DNA of 64,000 nucleotides from Sphingomonas mali NBRC 15500. GTDB taxonomy: Bacteria; Pseudomonadota; Alphaproteobacteria; Sphingomonadales; Sphingomonadaceae. Of the stretch, positions 9,382 to 18,675 are shown one piece after another. A program made the translations under genes and the position numbers. Below the pieces are notes generated by a model, which saw only the letters and a program-made list of their open reading frames with translations, did no database searches and was not told where the DNA came from. Each line of letters begins with the position of its first letter. Position 1 is the stretch's first letter. The stretch lies in contig NZ_BCYX01000005.1 in NCBI RefSeq assembly GCF_001598415.1, forward strand, positions 124,001-188,000, read 5' to 3'.

Positions 9382-10398
9382 CTATCGCCAGCCGAGAGCC
9401 GGGGCGACGTGTTTGAGGATGCTCTCAAGGACGTGCGCGTTATAGTCCACGCCGAGCTGGTTGGGCACGGTCAACAGCAATGTATCGGCTTCGGCGATGG
9501 CTTCGTCCGCTCTCAATTCCTCGATCAGGCGGTCGGGCTCTGCCGCATAAGAGCGGCCGAAAACCGCTCGCATATTGTCGATGACCCCGATCTGGTCGCT
9601 GCTGCCGTCCCGGCCGAAATAGGCGCGGTCCTGGTCGTTCATCAGCGCGAAGATCGATCGCGACACTGAGACGCGGGGCTCGCGGCTGTGGCCGGCCTCC
9701 TTCCACGCGGCGCGGTAAGCGCGAATCTGCTTTGCCTGCTGGACGTGGAACGGCTCGCCCGATTCGTCGGCCTTGAGCGTCGAGCTTTGCAGGTTCATGC
9801 CTTTCTGTGCAGCCCAGATCGCGGTGGCGTTCGCCCCCGAACCCCACCAGATGCGGTCGCGCAAGCCAGGGGAGTGCGGCTCCAGCCGCAAGAGTCCGGG
9901 AGGATTGGGGAACATCGGGCGAGGGTTCGGCCGGGCAAAGCCTTCACCCTTCAACAGTTCGAGGAATACCTCGGCATGGCGGCGCCCCATATCGGCATCG
10001 CTCTGGCCCTCTGTCGGCGAGTAGCCGAAATGCCGCCAGCCATCGATGACCTGCTCAGGCGAGCCGCGACTGATGCCGAGCTGCAGACGCCCCCCGCTAA
10101 TCAGGTCGGCCGAGCTTGCATCCTCCAGCATGTAGAACGGATTCTCGTAGCGCATGTCGATCACGCCGGTGCCGATCTCGATGCGGCTGGTGCGGGCGCC
10201 AACCGCCGCGAGCAGCGGGAATGGCGATGCGAGCTGCTGCGCGAAATGGTGCACGCGGAAATACGCCCCGTCGGCGCCAAGCTCTTCGGCCGCGACGGCA
10301 AGGTCGATCGATTGAAGCAGGACGTCGCTGGCGGAGCGGGTCGCCGATTGTGACGACGCGGACCAATGTCCAAACGAAAGGAAGCCGATTTTCTTCAT
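9382..10398 (-). CDS. LLM class flavin-dependent oxidoreductase (luciferase-like)
   Basis: A 338-residue protein of the bacterial luciferase-like monooxygenase fold. It opens MKKIGFLSFGHW and has ELGADGAYFRVHHF, RIEIGTGVIDMRYENPFYM and SADLISGGRLQLGISRGSPE, the usual strand and flavin-site blocks of the class. These are reduced-flavin monooxygenases of diverse substrates; none is evident here. It is not visibly linked to an operon: the gene upstream in its direction is 178 nt away and on the same strand. Confidence 0.88.
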   Translation of the reverse strand: MKKIGFLSFGHWSASSQSATRSASDVLLQSIDLAVAAEELGADGAYFRVHHFAQQLASPFPLLAAVGARTSRIEIGTGVIDMRYENPFYMLEDASSADLISGGRLQLGISRGSPEQVIDGWRHFGYSPTEGQSDADMGRRHAEVFLELLKGEGFARPNPRPMFPNPPGLLRLEPHSPGLRDRIWWGSGANATAIWAAQKGMNLQSSTLKADESGEPFHVQQAKQIRAYRAAWKEAGHSREPRVSVSRSIFALMNDQDRAYFGRDGSSDQIGVIDNMRAVFGRSYAAEPDRLIEELRADEAIAEADTLLLTVPNQLGVDYNAHVLESILKHVAPALGWR

Positions 10399-10517
10399 GC
10401 CGGAGAGCTGGCGGTCGATCGCCCGAACCGCAAGTCGCCAGCCGGAATTTCACTGTTTCCGATCCGTCGGAGTTGGAGGTGAGCGCTACGAGATCGCCAC
10501 GGATGAGACCCTTCGGA

Positions 10518-10542
10518 CCGGCATTGTCGAGTCCGATGCCGG
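10518..10542 (-). terminator. Hairpin downstream of the copper-associated small genes
   Basis: CCGGCAT / ATGCCGG, a 7-bp stem with an 11-nt loop, begins about 35 nt after the stop of the Met-rich gene on the minus strand. There is no clear T tract. It may end the small-gene operon before the luciferase-like gene. Confidence 0.3.
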
Positions 10543-10576
10543 GATCGCCGGTGCGCCCTGCACGGCCTTCACGCCG

Positions 10577-10879
10577 CTAGTTATCCTTGTCGGGTCCGGC
10601 AGCGGGATTGGCAGGCGCAGGCTCTGCCTTCATGCATTTCGACATCATGTCGGGGGACATGCTCTCCTTCCCCTTCCCCTTCATCTGCATCTTCATCTCG
10701 CCCGTCCCGTCCATCGGCATGTCCATTTTGTCCATCATCGGGCATTTGGCCGGCATGGGGACAATTTTGGCCGCCGGCATCTTGCGCGGATGATGCCTTA
10801 CGTGTGCGTTCCTGGTCGCGGAAAATGCCGGAGTGCCGAGCAAAATCGCGACGGTTGCGACGATAAGGGGGGTCTTCAT
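10577..10879 (-). CDS. Small Met/His/Cys-rich exported protein, probable copper-binding
   Basis: About 100 residues. The start chosen is ATG 10879 because AGAGGA lies about 9 nt upstream; the ATG at 10888 has that motif almost touching it. Residues 1-20 are a signal peptide (TPLIVATVAILLGTPAFSA). The mature part is packed with Met and His: HVRHHPRKM, PMPAKCPMMDKMDMPMDG, EMKMQMKGKG, SMSPDMMSKCMK, including two Cys. Such Met motifs bind Cu(I) or Ag(I). It is 21 nt or so downstream of the membrane protein at 10910 and divergent from the copper ATPase, supporting a periplasmic copper buffer role. No family name is recognised. Confidence 0.78.
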   Translation of the reverse strand: MKTPLIVATVAILLGTPAFSATRNAHVRHHPRKMPAAKIVPMPAKCPMMDKMDMPMDGTGEMKMQMKGKGKESMSPDMMSKCMKAEPAPANPAAGPDKDN

Positions 10880-10909
10880 TTTGAACATTCCTCTGGTCAG
10901 GTGAGCACG

Positions 10910-11158
10910 TCAGAAACGGGACGGTTCGGGAACGCTGCGAACGGCGGCGGTCGGAATCCCCAGCCACGCGCCGAACACGAGCGACCAGCCCAACGCCTGG
11001 ATCAGCGCCGGCGCAGATGCCGTTTCGATGCTGAGCGACCCGAACGCCAGAAGCCAGCAGGAGACAAAGTTGACCCCGAAGATGAGGGTGCCAACTGCGG
11101 CGAAATGCAAGACCAGCGATTTGTCGGCCGATCGCCGTCCGAATCCAGGAATAGTCAT
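10910..11158 (-). CDS. Small inner-membrane protein next to the copper ATPase
   Basis: 82 residues with two hydrophobic segments (about residues 18-42 and 52-72), so a two-TM hairpin. A strong Shine-Dalgarno (TAGGAGGCCGAA) precedes ATG. It is the first gene of a two-gene minus-strand unit with the Met-rich protein and is divergent from the P-type ATPase. The function is not recognised; context suggests copper or silver resistance. Confidence 0.75.
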   Translation of the reverse strand: MTIPGFGRRSADKSLVLHFAAVGTLIFGVNFVSCWLLAFGSLSIETASAPALIQALGWSLVFGAWLGIPTAAVRSVPEPSRF

Positions 11159-11318
11159 TTCGGCCTCCTAAATTTGGCCGGGCAAAGCTTCCTTCTTTTC
11201 CAGCCGATTAGCGATACGTAGATACCCGAGGAGCGCGCCGTCATATTCTTGCTAGAGATTGCAATGCGTGACGCAGGTGAGTGACCTCGACAATGTCGCA
11301 AGCTGCCGGAGAAGCCAG

Positions 11319-13670
11319 ATGAAGCCCGATGCGCATGGCTATTCGAAGGTGGCGGCTCGGCGTGCGTCAGAGGGAACCGCGCCGCAAGGCTCGGTCAAAG
11401 ACCCCGTCTGCGGGATGGTCGTCGATCCTGCGATGACGCCGCACCGCGCCGACCATTCAGGCCAGACCTATTATTTTTGCAGTCAGGGGTGTCGCGACAA
11501 GTTCGTCGCCGACCCGTCGGCTTATCTCGATCGCGGCCCGGCGGACGAACCTGCCACCGCGAACGGCATGATCTGGACATGTCCCATGCATCCGCAGATT
11601 CGGCGGAACGGGCCGGGCAATTGCCCGATCTGCGGCATGGCGCTAGAGCCCGAGGAGCCGTCGCTCGACAATGCGCCAAATCCCGAGCTGGTCGATTTCA
11701 CTCGACGGACATGGGTCGCGGGCGTGTTGACCGTGCCGTTGCTCGCAGTCTCGATGGTGGCCGAACTCTTCAACCTGCATTTCTTGCCGATGGCCTGGTC
11801 GCCATGGGTGCAACTGGCGTTGACGGCGCCGATCGTCTTGTGGGCCGGATGGCCATTCTTTCAGCGCGGCTGGACGTCAATCGCCTCCCGGCACCTCAAC
11901 ATGTTTACCCTGGTGTCGATCGGCGTCGGCGCCGCGTTCGCCTATAGCGTCGTCGCGACCGTCGCGCCGGGCCTGTTTCCGATGACCTTTCGCATGAACG
12001 GCATGGTGCCGGTCTATTACGAAGCAGCGGGCGTCGTCGTCGCCCTCGTGCTCTTCGGTCAGGTCCTCGAGCTTCGCGCTCGCGCTGCGACGGGCCGCGC
12101 CATTCGTGCGCTGCTGAAGCTGGCGCCAAAGACCGCGCGCCGGCTTACCGCTGTCGGAGAGGAGGAAGTCGATCTTGCCGAAATCGTCGCCGGGGACCGC
12201 CTGACAGTAAGGCCGGGCGAGGCGATCCCGGTGGACGGCGTCGTGATGGAGGGACGATCGGCGGTCGATGAAGCGATGCTGACGGGAGAACCCGCACCGG
12301 TGCTGAAAGAGGGCGGGGCTGCCGTTACGGCGGGGACGGTCAACGGCACCGGCGCGCTGGTCATCGAAGCACGCGCTGTTGGGGCGGGCACCGTTCTGGC
12401 GCGGATCGTCAGGATGGTAGCCGAGGCGCAAAGGAGTCGAGCGCCGATTCAAGCCGTAGCCGACCGCGTGTCGGGGTGGTTCGTGCCGCTCGTCGTGGCG
12501 ATCTCGGTCGCGACATTCGTGATCTGGAATGTCGTCGGACCCGAGCCTCGCTTCGGTCACGCGCTGCTCAACGCGATCGCCGTGCTGATCATTGCCTGTC
12601 CCTGCGCGCTTGGTCTTGCGACCCCAATGTCGATCATGGTGGGCACCGGGCGCGGTGCCCGTGCGGGGGTGCTGATCAAGGACGCCGAAGCGCTGCAGAT
12701 GCTGGACAAGGTCGATACGCTGGTGATCGACAAGACCGGCACGCTGACCGAGGGGCGGCCAAGAGTCACTGCCGTCGAAACGGTCAACGGCTTCGACAGC
12801 GCAGAAGTGCTGGCGGCGGCAGCTGCCGTCGAAGCCAAATCCGAACATCCGCTCGCTCAGGCTATCGTAACGGCGGCGCGCAGCGATGGCGCAGAGATCC
12901 TGGTCGCCGGAGATTTCTCCTCCCAGACCGGCCTCGGCGTAAGCGGCACGGTTAAAGGGCGCGATGTGGTGGTTGGTAACGCAGATCAGTTGCGCAGGAT
13001 CGGGATCGATCCGACCGCGCTGGATGCCGGCGCGGACCGACATCGCCTTGGCGGCGCTGGGGTCATGTTCGTCGCGATCGGCGGGCGGGCCGCCGGGTCG
13101 CTGGCGGTGGCCGATCCGATCAAGTCATCCGCGCGCGAGGCGATCGAAGCCCTGCGAAGCGAGGGTCTGCGCATTGTCATGCTGACGGGCGACGCCCAGG
13201 GCACCGCGGATGCCGTCGCGCGTGAGATTGGCGGGATCGACGAAGTTCATGCGGGACTAAAACCGGAAGACAAAGCGAGGATCGTTGGCGATTTGAAAGC
13301 CAAGGGCGCGGTGGTGGCGATGGCTGGCGACGGTATCAACGATGCTCCCGCACTGGCGGCCGCCGATGTCGGCGTGGCGATGGGCACGGGGACCGACGTT
13401 GCCATCGAAAGTGCCGGAATAACGCTCACCAAAGGCGACCTGGCGGCAATGGTTCGGGCGCGCCGTCTCGCCAAGGCGACGATGCGAAACATCCGGCAGA
13501 ACCTGTTTTTCTCGTTCGTGTTCAACGGCATCGGAGTGCCGGTGGCGGCCGGCCTTCTGTATCCGATCGCGGGGTTGCTCCTGTCGCCGATGATCGCGGG
13601 TGCGGCCATGGCTATGTCGAGCTTCACTGTCGTAACCAACGCGCTCAGGCTGAACTCGGCGAAGCTATAA
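11319..13670 (+). CDS. copA: Copper-translocating P1B-type ATPase with YHS and heavy-metal-binding N-terminus
   Basis: A 783-residue Cu(I)/Ag(I) export ATPase of the inner membrane. The N-terminus lacks the usual CxxC ferredoxin-fold HMA domain. Instead it has a YHS domain ([10 protein letters not shown]...[12 protein letters not shown]) and a heavy-metal-binding domain (WTCPMHPQI...[12 protein letters not shown]), as in silver/copper ATPases of resistance loci. Core motifs: TGEP in the actuator domain, intramembrane CPC at residues 427-429, phosphorylated Asp 471 in [18 protein letters not shown] and [13 protein letters not shown] 11319 preceded by GGAGAAG is preferred; an in-frame ATG at 11259 would add 20 residues without the look of a conserved domain. 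Confidence 0.93.
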   Translation: MKPDAHGYSKVAARRASEGTAPQGSVKDPVCGMVVDPAMTPHRADHSGQTYYFCSQGCRDKFVADPSAYLDRGPADEPATANGMIWTCPMHPQIRRNGPGNCPICGMALEPEEPSLDNAPNPELVDFTRRTWVAGVLTVPLLAVSMVAELFNLHFLPMAWSPWVQLALTAPIVLWAGWPFFQRGWTSIASRHLNMFTLVSIGVGAAFAYSVVATVAPGLFPMTFRMNGMVPVYYEAAGVVVALVLFGQVLELRARAATGRAIRALLKLAPKTARRLTAVGEEEVDLAEIVAGDRLTVRPGEAIPVDGVVMEGRSAVDEAMLTGEPAPVLKEGGAAVTAGTVNGTGALVIEARAVGAGTVLARIVRMVAEAQRSRAPIQAVADRVSGWFVPLVVAISVATFVIWNVVGPEPRFGHALLNAIAVLIIACPCALGLATPMSIMVGTGRGARAGVLIKDAEALQMLDKVDTLVIDKTGTLTEGRPRVTAVETVNGFDSAEVLAAAAAVEAKSEHPLAQAIVTAARSDGAEILVAGDFSSQTGLGVSGTVKGRDVVVGNADQLRRIGIDPTALDAGADRHRLGGAGVMFVAIGGRAAGSLAVADPIKSSAREAIEALRSEGLRIVMLTGDAQGTADAVAREIGGIDEVHAGLKPEDKARIVGDLKAKGAVVAMAGDGINDAPALAAADVGVAMGTGTDVAIESAGITLTKGDLAAMVRARRLAKATMRNIRQNLFFSFVFNGIGVPVAAGLLYPIAGLLLSPMIAGAAMAMSSFTVVTNALRLNSAKL

Positions 13671-13746
13671 GCAGGTGCTCTGGAGCGGTTTCGGCCGGTC
13701 GTTCGACACCAGGGAATTGCCGTTTTCTATCGGATCAGCCGCCACC

Positions 13747-14526
13747 TCAGCCCAGGTCGCGTACCCAGATGTTGCGATAGCTGATCGGCGGGCTGGGATC
13801 GCCATGGGCCTGCAGCTTGATCGGCGCGCGATCATACGCCTTGTAGCTCGGCTTGCCGATATAGAGCGTCTCGCCGAGCAACGTGACATGGTTCTGGACC
13901 AGCACGCCGTTGATGAAGGCAGTGACATGGGCCGGCGCCTTCAGCGTCCCGTTCGCGTCGAAGGTTGGCTTGTCCCACACGACGTCAATGCTTTGCCACT
14001 CGCCCGGCTTGCGCACCGGATTGGCGAGTGGCGGGTATTGTTTATAGATCGCGCCGGCCTGGCCGTTGACATAAGTGTCGTTCTTGTAGCTGTCCAAGAT
14101 CTGCAGCTCGTAGCCGGTATCCCCCGGGCCGGTTGAGGCCAGGAACAGGCCGCTATTGCCGCGGGCCTGCCCCGTGCCGGTGACATTGGTGGGGATGCGA
14201 TATTCGAGGTGAAGCTGGTAGCTGCCGAAGGATTTACGGGTCTGGATGTTGCCCTTGTCCTTCGCCACGGTGACGATGCCATCCGCGACCGTCCAGCCCG
14301 CCGCGGCGCCGTCCTTCACGTTCACCCATTGGTCGAGCGACTTGCCGTCGAACAGGACGATCGCGTCGGACGGCGGCGATGCCGTCTCGCTCTTGCCGGG
14401 GGTCACCACCGGCACGGCGGGGGACCAGACCTCCGTGTCTTCCGGCTTCGGCTTGGCGTCCTGCGCCATGGCGGCAAACGGGGCCATGACCAGCAACAGG
14501 CTCGTGCCCCGCAGGATCGATTTCAT
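13747..14526 (-). CDS. DUF1080 / 3-keto-glycoside hydrolase-like secreted protein
   Basis: 259 residues with a signal peptide (SILRGTSLLLVMAPFAAMA-QD). The body is a single concanavalin-like DUF1080 domain (now 3-keto-disaccharide hydrolase): DAIVLFDGKSLDQWVN, GNSGLFLAS, YELQILDS, GEWQSIDVVW and APIKLQAHGDPSPPISYRNI. Characterised members cleave 3-keto-glucosides. It is the last gene of the cluster that begins with the transporter, downstream of the GMC oxidoreductase that could make a 3-keto substrate. ATG 14526 is chosen because AAGGA lies 9 nt upstream; ATG 14535 is an alternative. An upstream ORF extension to 14637 would overlap the GMC gene and lacks leader features. Confidence 0.88.
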   Translation of the reverse strand: MKSILRGTSLLLVMAPFAAMAQDAKPKPEDTEVWSPAVPVVTPGKSETASPPSDAIVLFDGKSLDQWVNVKDGAAAGWTVADGIVTVAKDKGNIQTRKSFGSYQLHLEYRIPTNVTGTGQARGNSGLFLASTGPGDTGYELQILDSYKNDTYVNGQAGAIYKQYPPLANPVRKPGEWQSIDVVWDKPTFDANGTLKAPAHVTAFINGVLVQNHVTLLGETLYIGKPSYKAYDRAPIKLQAHGDPSPPISYRNIWVRDLG

Positions 14527-14582
14527 CGCACTCATCCTTTCGATAGGGTCTCGGTCAGCGGACCGCCACGGCGCCGCGCAGC

Positions 14583-16268
14583 TCAAGCCAGGGCGCCGGC
14601 ATGCAGCTGCTTCACCGCATGGTCCACTGCCCGGCACGTCAGCGCCATGAAGGTCAGCGACGGATTGACGCAGGAGATCGAGTTCATCTGCGAACCGTCG
14701 GTCACGAACAGATTGGGCGCCTCATGCGCCTGGTTCCACTTGTTGAGCACCGAGGTGCGCGGATCGTTGCCCATCCGTGCACCGCCCATTTCGTGGATCG
14801 CCTCGCCGGGAACATGCTCGGACTCGCCGCTGGTCACGTTGACCAGGCCTGCCTGGCGCAACATCATCTCACCCTGTGCGCGGGCATCCGCCATCATGCG
14901 CAGCTCATTGTCCCGGAACGTCACGTCGAAGCGCAATTGCGGGATGCCGAAACGGTCGACCCTGGTAGGATGCAGCGAGACGCGATTGTCCTCATAGGGC
15001 AGGCATTCGCCAAACGCACCGATCGAGAATTTCCACGGATCGTAGCGGCGCATGCCTTCCTTCATCGCGGCGCCGAAGCCGACCGGCTTGGACGGGCTTC
15101 GGCTTGCGCCGCCCTGATAGCCATAGCCGCGCTTGAAGCCGACGCCGTCATCGGTGCCGACGTTGCGGAAACGGGGAATGTAAATCGCCCCGGGTCGGCG
15201 GCCATATTCGATATATTCCGTCATGCCCGGCACCTCGCCCGTGATGTGCGTGCGGAAGATGTGATCCATGACGTAGCGGCCGAGCGTGCCGCTCGTGTCG
15301 AAATAGCTTTTATCCGTTCCCGGCGCGCGGCTGTTCATCAGGATCTGGACCGACGCCATCGCGGACGCGCACAGGAAGACGAGGGGGGCCTCCACCACTT
15401 CGGCTTGGCCGGTTTTCGCATCGACGAAGCGGACGCCGGTCACGCGCTTGCGCTTGGGATCATATTCCAGGTTCGACACGACCGCATCGGATCGGATGGT
15501 GAGACGGCCGGTCGCACGCGCCGCCGGCAGCGTGACGGCCTGGGTCGAGAAATAGGCGCCGAACGAGCAGCCGTTGGAGCATTGGTCGCGGAACTGGCAT
15601 TTGCTGCGATTCTGCTCGGGTTTGTCCTCGGTCATGTTCGAGAGCCGAGCGTTGATCAGCTTTCGGCCGGGGAACGCGCCTTCCAACCGGCCCTTCACCC
15701 ACTTCTCGGCGACGTTCATCGGCATCGGCGGCTGGAACTCGCTGTCGGGCAGATAGGGAAGGTTCTCGCGCGAGCCGGAGACGCCGATATATTTCTCGAC
15801 ATAGGAATACCAGGGCGCGACGTCGTCATAGCGGATCGGCCAGTCGCCGCCGATCCCCTCGCGCTTGTTCGCCTCGAAGTCCGCCGGACTCCAGCGGAAG
15901 CACCAGCGGCCCCAGATCAGCGACTTGCCGCCGACCGCCGCCGGCCGGATCCAACGGAATTTGCTACCCTCGTCGGTGACGTAAGGGTTCAGCCGGTCGT
16001 CATTGTAGAATTGCAGATTGCTGGTCGACAAATAGCCGTACTTGGCGATGAAAAAGTCGCTCTCCACGATTGCCTTGGGGACCTCGCCTCGTGCCGGGAG
16101 CTCGAAGGCCGGCTTGCCGTCATAGGGATAGCCTTCCTGATGCTCGACCATGAAGCCGCGGTCGATCATCAAGACGCGGAGGCCCTTCTCGGTCAGTTCC
16201 TTTGCGGCGAACCCGCCGCTGATCCCGGAACCGATGACGATCGCGTCGAACTTGTTGGTGGATGCCAT
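14583..16268 (-). CDS. GMC family oxidoreductase, large FAD subunit of a sugar dehydrogenase
   Basis: A 561-residue flavoprotein. FAD motif GSGISGGFAAKELTEKG lies near residue 13, and the active-site pair is His492 (AIHEMGGARMG) and Asn535 (CVNPSLT). Cys225, Cys231 and Cys235 (CQFRDQCSNGCSFGA) sit where related FAD-glucose and gluconate dehydrogenase alpha subunits hold an iron-sulfur cluster. It has no signal peptide, consistent with co-export on a Tat-bearing partner such as the subunit-3-like gene at 17126. Expected electron path: FAD, Fe-S, cytochrome c. Oxidation of a sugar C3 hydroxyl is inferred from the DUF1080 neighbour. Confidence 0.92.
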   Translation of the reverse strand: MASTNKFDAIVIGSGISGGFAAKELTEKGLRVLMIDRGFMVEHQEGYPYDGKPAFELPARGEVPKAIVESDFFIAKYGYLSTSNLQFYNDDRLNPYVTDEGSKFRWIRPAAVGGKSLIWGRWCFRWSPADFEANKREGIGGDWPIRYDDVAPWYSYVEKYIGVSGSRENLPYLPDSEFQPPMPMNVAEKWVKGRLEGAFPGRKLINARLSNMTEDKPEQNRSKCQFRDQCSNGCSFGAYFSTQAVTLPAARATGRLTIRSDAVVSNLEYDPKRKRVTGVRFVDAKTGQAEVVEAPLVFLCASAMASVQILMNSRAPGTDKSYFDTSGTLGRYVMDHIFRTHITGEVPGMTEYIEYGRRPGAIYIPRFRNVGTDDGVGFKRGYGYQGGASRSPSKPVGFGAAMKEGMRRYDPWKFSIGAFGECLPYEDNRVSLHPTRVDRFGIPQLRFDVTFRDNELRMMADARAQGEMMLRQAGLVNVTSGESEHVPGEAIHEMGGARMGNDPRTSVLNKWNQAHEAPNLFVTDGSQMNSISCVNPSLTFMALTCRAVDHAVKQLHAGALA

Positions 16269-16292
16269 GGGTAGATGCCTTGAAGAAGGGGA

Positions 16293-17129
16293 TCAGAAGC
16301 GCAGCGCGCGCAGATTCCTGAAGCTGGTGGTGATGTCCGGCAAATAGGGGGCCGGCGCTTCGTCATTCTCGACATAGAAATGGCGGACGCCCGATGCCCC
16401 GGGCAGCTTGAACAGCCCCGCAAAATCGATCGTGCCGGTGCCGACGGCGGTCATCTTCTTGTCCGCCCGCATGTCCTTGACGTGGAAGGCGTAGAGACGG
16501 CTGCCGAGCCGGGTGATGAGCTTGCCGGCATCCTCGCCCGCGTGAACGGCCCAATAGAGGTCCAGCTCCAGCTTCACCAACGACGGGTCGGTGCCTCCGA
16601 CCAGGCGATCGTAGAGCGAGGTGCCCCCGAAGCGCGTGGTGAACTCGAAATCGTGATTGTGGTAGGCGAGGCCGAGGCCCGCCTCGCGCGCCTGCTTCGC
16701 GAACCGGTTGACGTTCTCCACCACGCCGCCGAACCCCGTATCGGTGCGAAGCTCGGGGGGCAGCCAGGGCATGACGATCGTATCGGCGCCCAGCGTCTTC
16801 GCCATCTTCACGGCATCGGCGAATTTGGTCAGCAGCACGTCATAGGACACGTGAAGCGACGGCGCGGACAGCTGCAGCCGGTCCATCGTCCGGCGCAGCA
16901 GCGCGTGGTCCATGCTGTCGTAATTGCCGCCGCCGAACTCGACCTCGCGATAGCCGATACGGGCGACCTTCTCGAGCGTCCCGACCGGGTCGCTCTGGAA
17001 GATTTCGCGTACCGTATAGAGCTGCAACCCGACCTTGCGGACCTGCGCGGCGCGCGCGAGACCCGAGATGCTGCTTGCCGCCATTATCGTGCCCATGCTC
17101 GCAACGAAGGTGCGTCGATCGATCGTCAT
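16293..17129 (-). CDS. Tat-exported sugar phosphate isomerase/epimerase-like TIM barrel
   Basis: 278 residues. Leader IDRRTFVASMGTIMAASSIS...ARA is a twin-arginine signal. The rest is an AP-endonuclease-2-type TIM barrel: IGYREVEFGGGNYDS, GLAYHNHDFEF, LELDLYWAVHAGED (metal ligand region) and LYAFHVKDMR. These barrels isomerise, epimerise or dehydrate sugars at a divalent metal. Its start overlaps the stop of the upstream gene by 4 nt (ATGA at 17126-17129). Periplasmic location suggests it acts on oxidised sugars or glycosides before uptake. The exact reaction is unknown. Confidence 0.88.
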   Translation of the reverse strand: MTIDRRTFVASMGTIMAASSISGLARAAQVRKVGLQLYTVREIFQSDPVGTLEKVARIGYREVEFGGGNYDSMDHALLRRTMDRLQLSAPSLHVSYDVLLTKFADAVKMAKTLGADTIVMPWLPPELRTDTGFGGVVENVNRFAKQAREAGLGLAYHNHDFEFTTRFGGTSLYDRLVGGTDPSLVKLELDLYWAVHAGEDAGKLITRLGSRLYAFHVKDMRADKKMTAVGTGTIDFAGLFKLPGASGVRHFYVENDEAPAPYLPDITTSFRNLRALRF

Positions 17130-17695
17130 GCCGTGTAGACCTTGTTGACGTTGGAATAGAGATAGTCGCCGTGATATTCGCCGGGGACGGGCAGATATTC
17201 CTGCTCCTGCGTCATCCCGATCTCGGACGTGTAATATCCGGTGATCACGAGCTGCCGGAACGCCGCGAAGAAGGGAGCGCCGTCCGCGAATTGCGCATTC
17301 ATCGCGGCGGTGAGCAGCGCGTCGAGTTGCTCGGGCGTCGCCTGGGCAGTCGGCACCTTATAGTCCTGAAGACATTTGGCCTCGGTCGCGTCGAGCCCGG
17401 CGAGGATCGGAATCCTCTCCTGGGGAAGCGCCCAATCGGCGAGCAGCTTTTCGATATAGTCGGGCACGCCCGCCTTGATCGCGCCGGGCGTGTCGGTGGT
17501 CGGAATGACGCGTTCGCTCAGCTGCGTCATCAGCGCGCGTTGCGGCGCGGTGAAGACCTGCACGCTTGGCGGTCCTTCGCTGATGACGGGACGCTGGTCC
17601 TTGCCGACGAGCCCTGCCGCGCGCGCGATCGGCGCGAACAGCGGGGCGCCGAACAAGGCGGCCATGCCGGCAAGGGCGGTTCTACGGTCTATCAT
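17126..17695 (-). CDS. Gluconate 2-dehydrogenase subunit 3-like protein (Tat-bearing small subunit)
   Basis: 189 residues. A twin-arginine leader (MIDRRTALAGMAALFGAPLFAPIARA) is followed by the subunit-3 fold: FTAPQRALMTQLSERVIPTT, AIKAGVPDYIEKLLADW and FFAAFRQLVITGYYTSEIGM. In FAD-dependent gluconate, sorbitol and glucose dehydrogenases this gamma subunit chaperones the signal-less GMC subunit and carries it through Tat. The matching GMC gene is two genes downstream. Translationally coupled to the isomerase at 16293. Confidence 0.88.
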   Translation of the reverse strand: MIDRRTALAGMAALFGAPLFAPIARAAGLVGKDQRPVISEGPPSVQVFTAPQRALMTQLSERVIPTTDTPGAIKAGVPDYIEKLLADWALPQERIPILAGLDATEAKCLQDYKVPTAQATPEQLDALLTAAMNAQFADGAPFFAAFRQLVITGYYTSEIGMTQEQEYLPVPGEYHGDYLYSNVNKVYTA

Positions 17696-17735
17696 TGTGG
17701 GCCTCCGGGCCGATGCGAGATCTGGGTGTCGCTCT

Positions 17736-18659
17736 TCATGCCGCGTCGATCTCCCGATAGGCGGCGATCAGCCGGTTCTCACCCGCGCGTCCGGCGAGCG
17801 AGTTGCCATGCTCCATGCCGATCACGCCGTCATACCGCCGGCCCTTCAGCCAGCGGACGATGTTGTGGTGGTTGATCTCGCCGGTGCTTGGCTCCAGCCG
17901 GCCCGGATTGTCGCCGAACTGGATATAGGCGATCTCGCTCCAGCAGGTTTCGAGCGTCGGGATCAAATTCCCCGCCTGGATCTGGGCATGATAGAGATCG
18001 GCGAGGACCTTGACCGCCGGATTGGCGACGCCCGTGGCGATCGCATAACCCTGCGGGATCGTGCGCATGAAGATGTTGGGGTGGTTGGTGATCGTGTTGA
18101 GCGGCTCCATTACCAGGATCAGCCCGTTTTGCGCGGCGATATCGCCCGCGCGCCGCATCACTTCGATGATCCGCGCCGTCTGAATGTCGACCGGCACCTT
18201 CGGGTCCATGAAGCCGGTGACGACGGTCATCCACTTCGCATCGAGCCGCTTGGCGACATCGACGGAGCGGCGAATGTCGGCAAGCATGGCATCCTGCTCG
18301 GCGCGGTCGCCCGAGCCCAGCAGCGGCCGATACTGACCCCATTTCGGCATGCTCGCGACCAGCACGCCCATCGTCATGCCGCGCTGCCGCAGCGCCTTGC
18401 CCATGGCTTCCTGCTCGGCGACGGGACGCGCGGCGGCCTCATTGTCCTCCCAGGCGGTGAAGCCCTGATCGGCGGCGTAAGCGATCTGCTCGATCAGGCC
18501 GCCCCGGCTGGCGAAGCTGCCTTCGTGGGGCGCGAACTTGAGGGCGAAGCGCGCGGCGTTTCGCGATGTCCCGGCCGCACGCGCATAGCTTGCCGCGCCG
18601 AGCCCCGCCAGGGTGCCGGCCAGGACGGTACGGCGGGAGGGTGTCAGTGGTCGCGGCAT
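17736..18659 (-). CDS. Tat-exported hydroxypyruvate isomerase-like TIM barrel
   Basis: 307 residues with twin-arginine leader PSRRTVLAGTLAGLGAASYA. The barrel resembles the hydroxypyruvate isomerase family: VLVASMPKWGQYRPLL, KWMTVVTGF, LILVMEPLNTITNHPN (Glu ligand), LADLYHAQIQAGNLIP, YIQFGDNPGRLEPSTGEIN and GVIGMEHGNS (second Glu). The metal ligands appear intact. Being exported argues against a cytosolic glyoxylate role, and the context suggests a keto-sugar or keto-glycoside isomerase or lyase. Located between the cytochrome and the subunit-3 gene. Confidence 0.86.
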   Translation of the reverse strand: MPRPLTPSRRTVLAGTLAGLGAASYARAAGTSRNAARFALKFAPHEGSFASRGGLIEQIAYAADQGFTAWEDNEAAARPVAEQEAMGKALRQRGMTMGVLVASMPKWGQYRPLLGSGDRAEQDAMLADIRRSVDVAKRLDAKWMTVVTGFMDPKVPVDIQTARIIEVMRRAGDIAAQNGLILVMEPLNTITNHPNIFMRTIPQGYAIATGVANPAVKVLADLYHAQIQAGNLIPTLETCWSEIAYIQFGDNPGRLEPSTGEINHHNIVRWLKGRRYDGVIGMEHGNSLAGRAGENRLIAAYREIDAA

Positions 18660-18675
18660 CTTTTCTATCCTCCGC

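Noticed and set aside
11159..11318. CueR-type operator between the copper genes
   Set aside because: No convincing MerR-family dyad with a 19-bp promoter spacer was found, so no site is claimed.
14601..16274. 557-residue plus-strand ORF
   Set aside because: Antisense to the GMC oxidoreductase, whose FAD and active-site motifs prove the minus-strand frame.
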